From positions 19,402,501-19,466,500 of the forward strand of contig NC_083692.1 of NCBI RefSeq assembly GCF_033118175.1: DNA of 64,000 bases, read 5' to 3'. Origin of the DNA: Dama dama. Lineage: Eukaryota; Chordata; Mammalia; Artiodactyla; Cervidae. A program made the translations under genes and the position numbers. The notes beneath the pieces are model-generated. The model saw nothing but the letters and a program-made list of their open reading frames with translations, did not search any database and was not told the DNA's origin. Shown here piece after piece: positions 55,431-64,000 of the stretch (positions within the stretch are counted from its first letter, which is position 1; each line of letters begins with the position of its first letter).

Positions 55431-56444
55431 AAATCAACAAGAAACCTGTTCCTGAGCTCCCCAGACTACCAAAATCCAAGCCATTGCTTCTGAAGTACAT
55501 TCTATAAGCCCAGAGACCTCTTGGTGATACCTTGGTGGAAGAAGCTGTTCAGACCCTTCTCTCTTTCTGGGTCCAAGATCTCAGAAGTTTGGATGGAAGC
55601 AAGAAGCTTTTGGGAAGGGTTTTCCCCCTCCCAGAATAGACAGCATCTCTGAAAACAGTACTTGGATTTCTAGGCTGACATTCTAAACACTACCCCATTC
55701 TAAAAGTAAATGGTGAACTATTTTCACACACTCTTAAAATTTTAATTTGGAAACCTCTTGTCCTTGGAATGCAAAATTCACCAGGCTTTTACATGCTGTG
55801 GGCAGAGCTAGTTTCTAGAACTTTCTTGCCAGCTCCACTTGTGAGGAAGGACCAGTGGGATTTGACCAGCTCAGTGACTTTTACTGTTTGAGTTCAGAAT
55901 GTCTTGTTTGTTTGAAAATGTTCACTCAGTTCAGGGTTCTCTCCCTCTGCCCCTCATCCCCCCTACTCCAACGCACATACTCCTTTACAGAGCAGGACAC
56001 ACTCTAGTGTGTGGAAAATGTAAAATTATTAATGTGAGCACCAGTCAGTCCTAATTTCACCTCGATCTGTTGCCCTCCTAGACTGACCCTTACTCCATTT
56101 CTGATCTCCTCCCTTCCAGACCTTCTTCCATCTGTCTTTGATACACTCCTTTTCCTAATTCTCACTCTATCCCAGACCTTTCCCCTGGTTCTAACCCTCA
56201 CTACCTCCCTCACCCCATCTCTGAGCTTATCTTTTCCCATCTGTGAGGTCAGAGAGGGATGACCTCAGGGAGGGAGTGGGATTTTCCATGTCTTACATTA
56301 CCTGGTATTTTTTAAAAGCTGAAAGTTTAGTGGTTTGTTTTTCAGGCAACATCAAAAGGCCCTTCTGTCAAAACTAACCAAGTCAAAGGGCAGTATGAAG
56401 GTTATGCAGGACTATGTATCATGCCGCCTTTCTAACCTGTCAAT
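55431..56444. other. Single-copy block, about 1 kb
   Basis: CT-rich at 56080-56240. No repeat family or gene recognised. Confidence 0.4.
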
Positions 56445-56474
56445 AATAATAATACTAATAATAATCATAAAGCA

Positions 56475-56660
56475 TTTATGGAGCCTTTGTTATGTATTAA
56501 GTGTGGCAGTAGGCACTTTCTCTAGTACTTATTTGTCAAATCCTCACAGCATCTCTAGGAGTCAGATATTTTAATCCTTATTTTATTGATGGGAAAACAG
56601 GAAGAAACATCTTAAGGTGATTGCTCAACGGCATACAGTGAGTAAGAGAGGCAATTACAG
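56475..56660 (-). repeat. MIR SINE, antisense, cut by BovB
   Basis: 'caaatcctcacagcatctct', 'tattttattgatgggaaaac' and 'cggcatacagtgagtaagag' are antisense MIR, preceded by an (ATA)n-like run at 56445-56468. It ends where the BovB copy begins. Confidence 0.75.
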
Positions 56661-57550
56661 AATTTCGGATACTAACTTATATGCAGAGTACATCATGAGA
56701 AACGCTGGGCTGGAAGAAGCACAAGCTGGAATCAAGATTGCTGGGAGAAATATCAATAACCTCAGATATGCAGATGACACCACCCTTATGGCAGGAAGTG
56801 AAGAGGAACTAAAAGCCTCTTGATGAAAGTGAAGGAGGAGAGTGAAAAAGTTGGCTTAAAGCTCAACATTCAGAAAACTAGGATCATGGCATCTGGTCCC
56901 ATCACTTCATGGGAAATAGATGTGAAAACAGTGGCTGACTATTTCTTTGGGCTCCAAAATCACTGCAGATGGTGATTGCAGCCATGAAACAAAAGGACGC
57001 TTACTCCTTGGAAGGAAAGTTATGACCAACCTAGATAGCATATTTAAAAACAGAGACATTACTTTGCCAACAAAGGTCCGTCTAGTCAAGGCTATGGTCT
57101 TTCCAGTAGCCATGAATGGATGTGAGAGTTGGACGGTGAAGAAAGCTGAGTGCCGAAGAATTGATGCTTTTGAACTGTGGTGTTGGAGAAGACTCTTGAG
57201 AGTCCCTTGGACTGCAAGGAGATCCAACCAGTCCATCCTAAACGAGATCAGTCCTGGGTGTTCATTGGAAGGACTGATGTTGAGGCTTAGACTCCAATAT
57301 TTTGGCCACCTCATGAGACGAGTTGACTCATTGGAAGACACTAATGCTGGGAAGGATTGGGGGCAGGAGGAGAAGGGGACGACAGAGGATGAGATGGCTG
57401 GATGGCATCACCGACTCAATGGACATGGATTTGGGTAGACTCCAGGAGTTGGTGATGGACAGGGAGGCCTGGCGTGCTGCAATTCATGGGGTCGCAAAGA
57501 GTCGGACACGACTGAGCGTCTGAACTGAACTGAACTGAACTGAACTGAAC
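56661..57550 (+). pseudogene. BovB LINE, sense 0.9-kb 3' end with (TGAAC)6 tail
   Basis: Starts 'actaacttatatgcagagta' just upstream of the RT motif C, with YADD retained near 56770, then frameshifts. A 163-codon piece (56947-57438) carries the C-terminal region, including RRSNQSIL and LQYFGHLM. The 3' end has six TGAAC units (57521-57550), the typical BovB terminus. Near consensus, so relatively young. Confidence 0.95.
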
Positions 57551-57799
57551 TGTGTCCTAAATAAGTGAAGTGTTTCCTTCAGGGTCCCCCTTGTGGATGT
57601 CCAGCTGGTGAGCCTACTTTGATATCTTTGTGCGGTGTGATGGCAGCCTCCAAAATGCTCAAGATCAGAGAAAACTCTCCTCCTTAACCCTGTAGGCAAG
57701 CACTCCCTTAGGCCATGCTAGAAATAAACCCAGGAACAGCTTTCCAAAGAGACAAATGGTATAGAGATGGGATTTGGTATTGAATTTCTCCCTCATCTT

Positions 57800-58135
57800 G
57801 CTTCATTTTAATTAACATTTAAGCACTGGGCAGTATGGCGGAAATGACAGAAGATGAGATGGTTGGGTGGCATCACTGACTCAATGGGCATGAGTTTGAG
57901 TAAACTACGAGAGCTGGTGATGGACAGGGAGGCGTGGCCTGCTGCAGTCCATGGGGTCACAAAGAGTCCGACACGACTGAGAGACTAAAGTGAACTGAAC
58001 TGAACTGGGCAGTATGGGGACAAAAAAGAGACCAGCCTGCCCTACAGGAGCTCACAATGTAGAGGAAATTGACGCGATTAACTCTTCAATAAGGCACATG
58101 GCAGTGCGCTATGGGACAGTGTCTCAGAGAGTGGA
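57800..58135 (-). repeat. L2 LINE tail, antisense, split by BovB
   Basis: 'cattttaattaacatttaag' before and 'cctacaggagctcacaatgt' after the insertion are antisense L2. Confidence 0.6.
57839..58003 (+). mobile_element. BovB LINE, 165-bp 3' end
   Basis: 5'-truncated sense copy from 'cggaaatgacagaagatgag' to 'actaaagtgaactga'. A perfect 14-bp target duplication actgggcagtatgg lies at 57825-57838 and 58004-58017. Confidence 0.95.
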
Positions 58136-58189
58136 GAATTTGTGGAGAGAGTGACACAAAATCATGTCACATTTCAGGAGCCACTTGGT

Positions 58190-58657
58190 TGTGCTAGGGG
58201 AACCGCTGACTGAAACCGCCCACCCTGGCCAGACACCATAGTAGCCACTTCCATGAGTTATCTTACAACAAGAGGTCTTGGTAAGGAACATGGAACTATC
58301 AAGCTATCACCAATGTGAAGAAATTGGGAAAGGTCAAATTGGAGAGTGGAGACACAGTCCATACGTCGTCCTAGAATCCTTCTTGCTGGAATCCATCTTG
58401 GCTGAGTGATGTGCACACCATCAGGAAGGACCCTGAGTCAAATGACTGGCCAGAGATAACCCAGAAACTAACCCCATCACCATAGAACCCAAGACTGCGA
58501 GCCATGTGGCAGAGCCATCCTCCTGATTTCCCTTATCCTGCTGCTCTCCTCCCGGGCACCCCTTCCCAATAAAGTGTTTTGCTTTGTCAGCAAGTGTCTG
58601 AATGTTTTGACAAGAGCCTACTCTCGGGCCCTGGAAGGGGTCCCCCTTCCCGCGACA
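58190..58657 (+). repeat. Ruminant ERV solo LTR
   Basis: A 468-bp unit starting tgtgctaggggaaccgctga and ending ccttcccgcgaca (TG...CA). It contains a polyadenylation signal aataaa at 58568-58573, followed 6 bases later by 'gctttgtcagcaagtgtctg'. No internal retroviral sequence, primer-binding site or coding remnant adjoins it, so it is best read as a solo LTR formed by recombination. A target duplication is not evident. Confidence 0.75.
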
Positions 58658-58788
58658 GTTGCACATCCACTACAGGTTTTTGGCACTTCCAAAATGGCGT
58701 TCCTTGCAAGAGCAACCCCTCCTCTTTCTCAGTGAAAGAAATTGTTATAATGCAAAATGTTTTTCTCAGAGTTTGCAGGGCTGAACTT

Positions 58789-59078
58789 TGTTGTTGTTGC
58801 TGCTGCTGCTGCTGCTAAGCCACTTCAGTCGTGTCCGACTCTGTGTGACCCCATAGACGGCAGCCCACCAGGCTCCCCTGTCCCTGGGATTCTCCAGGCA
58901 AGAACACTGGAGTGGGCTGCCATTTCCTTCTCCAATGCATGAAAGCGAAAAGTGAAAGTGAAGTCTCTCAGTTGTGTCCGACTCTTAGTGACCTCATGGA
59001 CTGCAGCCCCACCAGGCTTCTCCGTCCATGGGATTTTCCAGGCAAGAGTACTGGAGTGGGGTGCCATTGCCTTCTCCA
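58789..59078 (-). mobile_element. Bov-A2 dimeric SINE with GTT/GCT head
   Basis: Two antisense units joined by 'gaaagcgaaaagtgaaagtg', preceded by (GTT)n(GCT)n at 58789-58816. Close in layout to the copy at 43.3 kb. Confidence 0.93.
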
Positions 59079-61154
59079 TTGTTGCTAAAGGTGATGAACG
59101 TGGAGGTGATGTGAGGTGAGGGGTGGAGCCAAGGAGGTGGATGTGGAGAGATGGGTAGAGGGGTAAGGATTGGGTCTTACAATGGCTTGAGCCTCTCAAC
59201 CCGGCCCCTGCTGAGGAAACTTTCATTGAGGGAACTTGCATTGAGGAAACTAAGTGAAAGACTAAAATCAAGGTTCTGCGGGTTACAAGGAAAACGTGGT
59301 TAATACTTATCAAATATTGGTCAGGCAGCATCATGACCAGGAAGTGGCAAAAAAGGGAGGAATTAATGACTGTGAAAAAGTAGTTCTGGGGAAGGGTAGG
59401 AGCTCCGTGGAATGGACAGATGAGCATACTGTATATTTGAGGAGCTTCTCAGGAAATGTAAGGAACGAGGTGGGGTCATCACTAGAAGGGCCTTTGACGA
59501 TTTCAAAGCGTGATCGTGCAGTCCCTGTGTCAGTGTGTGGGGCAGGTGAGAGGAAAGGAGGCTGGGAGGTGTGCAGGCTTGAGCGGGAGGAAGCTCTGCC
59601 CGGAGTCCAGGAGAGGCAGAACACAGGGGCTGTGGTTCAGGGGGACCGGCTTCTTTGGTGACAAGAGACACTTTTTCCTTAGGGACTAGAGACAGTCATC
59701 TTTTCCACAGCCTAGCTGTTACCAGGACCCACCAACATGACCACGTGTGCCCCTTATCATGTGGCTCCTGCTCCTTTCCTCCAAGTTCAGGCTTCATCTC
59801 AGCTTTGGAGGCAGCAGGCATTCTCCTTCCTCAGTCATGGCCTGTGGAGACAGGTCCCGGCCGGGGCTGGGGGCTGCACCGTGAACTCAGAGGTATGTGT
59901 GTCTCCAGGGCTGGTCAGGGACTCTCGTGGAGTAGGAGGAAACTAAGGTCAGGCAGGAAAGTGGCTGCTTCTTTGTTTCCCTCAGTTGCTAGCTCGATGC
60001 CTTGCAGAACCTCTGTTTCTTAAAAACAAACAAACAAACAAACAAACAAAAAAAACCCAAGGAAACAGCTAGTTAAGGCAGAGTGATGAGAATTTAGATA
60101 TTCTGATTTTTTTTTTTTTTTTCCTTTTTTGATCACTGTCTTTTCCATGACACCATCCAGGGTTCTGTGTATTTTATACCAAAGTCCCTGGAAACAGTTT
60201 CGTTGGAGTAGTGAAATGACATCTCTTTATTAATAGGATGGATTCACTGAGAAGAAGCAGATTCAGGTTCCTTTGAGGGTTTCCTGTGTGTCATCCCCCA
60301 GCCTTGGCACTTCCTCATGCCCCCCTCCCCGCTACTTCCTCTTCTTTCTGCCTCCTTATTGAAAAACTAACAAACAACAAAAAACCGACCTCCCGACACC
60401 TTATCAATTCCAGTGAAAGAAGGCCTTGTACATAAATAATTACATAGAAAAAAAAAAGTCCTGCCCTCAGATAAATGTGAGAGGGTAGTGGCTTGGGCAG
60501 TGTTCAGCCTTTATTTAAATTAGGGATTCTGCGGATTGTCGTTGTTTTGTTGTTGTTCTTGTGGGCTGGTGTGCAGTAGCCCAGTGTTCATGCAATGCCT
60601 TGACTTCACGACCGCTTCTCCTAGGATCATTACAGAATGGCATAATGTAGCTATTGTTGTCTTCCACAAAGAAGCACTGTCATAGGATGATGGGATGGGG
60701 CTGGGGGGCGCGGGCGGGCAGTGTGGATCTGGAAGGCGGATCTTTGTGCTGGTGTGAGTGTGTGTGTCCTGGACAGCCATGCTAGATCTTGAATTATTTT
60801 TCTTATTCCATTTTTTGAATCGCTAGCCACCTGTGCCTTCTTTTCCCTAGTTATTCATCCCTGATTTTCCTCTCCAAGTTCCTATTTTAGGCTGCTTTAT
60901 ACTCTTCCCTCCTAGGGTTATCTCTGGGCCTAGTTTGAGGACTTCAGCCAAAGATGCCGAGCTAGGATGTTTGAAGGAAGTGTTTAAAATTGTTTCGGTG
61001 AAGTGATTTGCCCGAGTCTGATGGCTCAAGGGCTTGTGGTGTTACAGATGACCTCAGAGGTCATGCAGGCCAACCCCTTTCACTGGACATCTGAGTTGTT
61101 CAGAGCCCTGGAACTGCAAAGCTCGTGTTACTTCTGGGACATATTGGATATCTA
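59079..61154. other. Single-copy block, about 2.1 kb, with simple repeats
   Basis: G-rich 59090-59170. An (AAAC)n run lies at 60022-60050 with a following A-tract, T-tracts at 60106-60122, and a short TG run near 60752-60766. Overlapping frames of about 120 codons at 59296-60023 occur on both strands and are not recognised. No gene called. Confidence 0.4.
60022..60055 (+). repeat. (AAAC)n simple repeat
   Basis: About six AAAC units followed by a pure A-run. Confidence 0.95.
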
Positions 61155-61300
61155 TCCACTCATTCATTCACTCACTCAGCATAAGCTTGCCAAGCGCTTG
61201 CTGTGAGGCTAGGACCTGGCCTAGGCGGTGGGTATATAGTGATGAGAAGAAAAGGACAGCAATCCTGCCCTCATGGATCATCCACTCCAGGTGCTCATGT
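61155..61300 (-). repeat. L2 LINE tail, antisense
   Basis: 'ctcattcattcactcactca', 'tgctgtgaggctaggacctg' and 'tcctgccctcatggatcatc' are antisense L2. Confidence 0.7.
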
Positions 61301-62529
61301 AGGCAGGTGAAAGATCTGCAGGTATCATTAGGCCCACTTGACCCCTGAGGAATCCAGGGCTGGGCAACATGCTGGCGTTGACTCTTGAACCTAGAAATTA
61401 GGACCAGATCTTCATGGCCCATGTGCCAGCCAAGGCCAGGCAGCAGTGTTTTTTTTCTTTTCTTTTTTTTTAAATGGTAGTGAGATCTCTCAGACTGAGA
61501 TCTCCCCTGGAGATTTGTATGGTAATACCTGCCTCTCATTTCCCCCTCTCTCCCACCTCCACCTCTCACCAGACTCTTTTGCACTGGGACTGTAGAAATG
61601 TTACATGTAGAAATGTTTTGGACTCCACCCGCGAGCGCCACTGGCATCTGCATGGGAGGACTACCTATGTTACCACGAACCTCAGAGGCCATGGCCTTCT
61701 CAGTTCACGCTTAAATATGCAAAGGTTTCCCTGGAGCCAGGGGACACAAGGAGGGCCGCTGAGCTGAGGTTCTGTAAACAAGCTGAGAAGAGAGAAAAAC
61801 TTTTCTATCCTCAGAAGGAACCTGCTTCAGTTTTGCCATCTGGAAAGGCAAATTTTACACTAAAACTTTATGCTTTTTATCTAACATTCAGCTTTAACTG
61901 GGAGTGCTTATTTTATCTGGCGACATTACAGGATGGGGTGGGTGGAATGGTGGGCAGTTGGGCAGGGACTCTGCTTCCCCATGGGGCTGATGATGGCAGG
62001 ATGGGGTTATTGGAGCCCCTAGGTTCTGAAGGGTGATGTGATAGCAGGATATCAAATGAGATCGATCAGAAAATGAGAGACTGATCGTCTCTGCTCTTTG
62101 TGGTCTTTGGAGAAGTCACCACGGAAGAGTCGTACTTGCACGAGCCAAGAGAAAAAGAGTGGTCTTTAGCTTTGCTTCTTACCCACTCATGTCTGAAGAT
62201 ACATTCCGTAAGATAAACAGATATATTCCTTTTGTGTATATTTTAAAAAGAACCCAAATTCTTTCCTCCTGGTGAGTTAAACCAAACACCCAGGGCTGAA
62301 AGTCTGTGTGCTCAGAAGTGTGTCTCAGGCCCCAGGCTGCTTGGGGGCGTGTGCCTAGAAGTGGGTGCTGCCAGATACAAGGTGCTGAGGGCTCAGCATC
62401 TTTGTGCCCATTCCCAGGAGTTAACTCTGAACTCGGATTTCTGTGTGATTCTAAAAAGCATAGTGTATGACCACCGGGCAGATCCTTGGAGATGAGCCAA
62501 TCTGAAAACCAGGAACTCTCAGAACTGAC
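61301..62529. other. Single-copy block, about 1.2 kb
   Basis: T-tract at 61449-61472. No transposon family recognised elsewhere; 61840-61930 is AT-rich, non-repetitive DNA. No gene called. Confidence 0.4.
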
Positions 62530-62655
62530 CAGCTGTCAGGGGTCTCATTTCACAGATGAGGGAACTGAAGCCTAGAAAACTTAATGATGAGCTTCCTGCC
62601 CAAAGCAGCTGAGCAGGGTGAGAACCCAGGTCTCCTGACTCCCAGGTTGTCTGTG
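62530..62655 (-). repeat. MIR SINE, antisense
   Basis: 'catttcacagatgagggaac' and 'gagaacccaggtctcctgac' mark antisense MIR. Confidence 0.75.
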
Positions 62656-62669
62656 GTTTACTGTGACTG

Positions 62670-62785
62670 TGTGTTCACTGATCCTGTTGCCTCTCGAATA
62701 CACGCATGTTGAGGGCAGGGACCATGTCCCTGGTCCCGGGGGCCAGTGATGGCCCTGCACACCAGCTATTCCTGTTTGCCACAGG
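62670..62785 (+). repeat. L2 LINE tail, cut by BovB
   Basis: 'acgcatgttgagggcaggga' and 'gtgatggccctgcacaccag' resemble the sense L2 end. Confidence 0.5.
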
Positions 62786-63294
62786 CAACCTAGATAGCAT
62801 ATTAAAAAGCAGAGACATTACTTTGCCAACAAAGGTCTGTCTAGTCAAGGCTATGGTTTTTCCAGTAGTCATGTAGGGATGTGAGAGTTGGACCATAAAG
62901 AAAGCTGAGTGCTGAAGAATTGATGCCTTTGAACTGTGGTGTTGGTGAAGACTCTTGAGAGTCCCTTGGACTGCAAGGAGATCCAACCAGTCCATCCTAA
63001 AGGAGATCAGTCCTGAATATTCATTGGAAGGACTGATGTTGAAGCTCAAACTCCAATACTTTGACCATCTGATGCGAAGAACTGACTCATTTGAAAAGAC
63101 CCTGATGCTGGGAAAGATTGAAGGCAGGAGGAGAAGGGGACGACAGAGGATGAGGTGGTTGGATGGCATCACGGACTCAATGTACATGAGTTTGAGTAGG
63201 CTCTGGGAGTTGGTAATGGACAGGGAAGCCTGGCATGCTGCAGTCCATGGGGTCACGAAGAATCGGACATGACTGAATGACTGAACTGAACTGA
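62786..63294 (+). pseudogene. BovB LINE, sense 0.5-kb 3' end
   Basis: Starts 'caacctagatagcatattaa' and ends 'gactgaactgaactgag'. It keeps a 105-codon stretch (62955-63272) of the C-terminal region with RRGRQRMRWLDGITDS and MDREAWHAAVHGV, but an upstream stop (tag for tgg near 62874) and the truncation make it non-functional. Confidence 0.94.
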
Positions 63295-64000
63295 GAAGAG
63301 CACATTTGCTGGCTGGTACCCACACACTACCATTTGTGGGTGCCATTCCCTTTGCTCCTCTGTGTGAGTTTCTTTTCCATGGCTCATCCGATGTTTGTGG
63401 TTCCCAGGCTCTGGCTCTGAGTCATCCCGAGGGTGGAAGCTGAGCAGGGATGGTATCTACCATCAGGGGCTATTCCTGAGGAAGCTGGTACTTCTTAACC
63501 CCAGTATCGCCCTCTTTTCCATCCTTAGACTGGTTCTATGTGCAGCTCTATTTTCCCTCTCTCTTGTAAGCAGTCATTTCCCAGCTGTAAGGAGAGATGA
63601 GATGTAGAGCCTCACGTTTTGGGTTAGTGGCGGCCAACCTAGTCTTGTCCAGGTTTGCTGAGTTTGGGTGCTGGTTTCCTGGTCGTCCCCACTGAGCAAC
63701 CACATCCCGAGCAAAGAAACAGCTGAACCTGCCTGGTTATGGGATCACCCCTCAGTAATCTCTGGAAAGAGCCTTCTGCTCAGAACTTTGTGATGACTTC
63801 ACAAAGACCATGAAAGGGGCACCGTGATTCGTAGTGGGGTGAATAGTATATGGTTTCCTAAAGTGATTGCCTGAAGTGTGAGCATGCACAACACAATGAC
63901 TAGTTCACGGTGTGGTTCTGTGTTAATTACCAGTTCACCTGAGGTCATGGTGATGCCATCAGCCCAGTGGCAGAGGAACAGGCCTTGTCCTTGCTCTGAG
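63295..64000. other. Single-copy DNA to window end
   Basis: No repeat family, RNA gene or credible coding frame recognised. Confidence 0.4.

Noticed and set aside
58825..59427. 200-codon open frame on the minus strand
   Set aside because: Most of it is the sense strand of a Bov-A2 SINE; SINEs do not encode protein.
62675..63346. 223-codon open frame on the minus strand
   Set aside because: It is the antisense of a BovB 3' end; the real BovB protein frame runs on the plus strand.
1..64000. CRISPR array, operon, phage or other prokaryotic system
   Set aside because: The spaced repeats are dispersed ruminant SINEs and LINEs, not regular arrays, and the window is vertebrate nuclear DNA. I found no undescribed multi-gene system.

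Overview
The window is nuclear DNA of a ruminant, most likely a bovid. The evidence is the interspersed repeats: about twenty Bov-tA/Bov-A2 SINEs, nine CHR-type tRNA-derived SINEs (shared by whales, hippos and ruminants), nine BovB (RTE-class) LINE fragments, and two recent ruminant-type L1 3' ends. Beneath them lies the usual mammalian background of L2, MIR, old L1, MLT1-type LTRs and hAT relics. The repeats do not settle the species. I found no protein-coding exon, RNA gene, CRISPR array or operon that I can support. The region reads as intergenic or deep intronic DNA, and most open reading frames fall in repeats or begin at non-ATG codons.

Layout. 1-5 kb: L2, a small hAT element in an old L1, and a BovB split by a young L1. 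5-15 kb: largely single-copy DNA with scattered SINEs, including a Bov-A2 inside a CHR SINE. 15-22.5 kb: a 1.5-kb decayed BovB (minus strand), MIRs and paired Bov-tA copies. 22.5-27.2 kb: single-copy DNA with two CpG-enriched patches. 27.2-36.1 kb: old L1, L2, a MER20-type hAT element, and a single-copy block near 34.7-34.9 kb with clustered forkhead- and GATA-like motifs. 36.1-42.8 kb: single-copy DNA, a recent L1 end, an MLT1 LTR and 2.4 kb of antisense L1. 42.8-48.7 kb: SINEs, then the best-preserved BovB, whose reverse-transcriptase frame is open for about 414 codons. 48.7-58.7 kb: single-copy DNA, an LTR relic, two more BovB 3' halves, a short BovB end and a solo LTR. 58.7-64 kb: single-copy DNA and a final BovB end.

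The parts do not form a pathway. Their value is as a record of insertions: many copies keep direct repeats of the target site, and nesting gives a relative order (L2/MIR, then old L1/MLT1/hAT, then CHR, then BovB and Bov-tA, then young L1). Family names come from recognition of consensus features by eye; edges without target duplications are good to roughly 10-30 bases.
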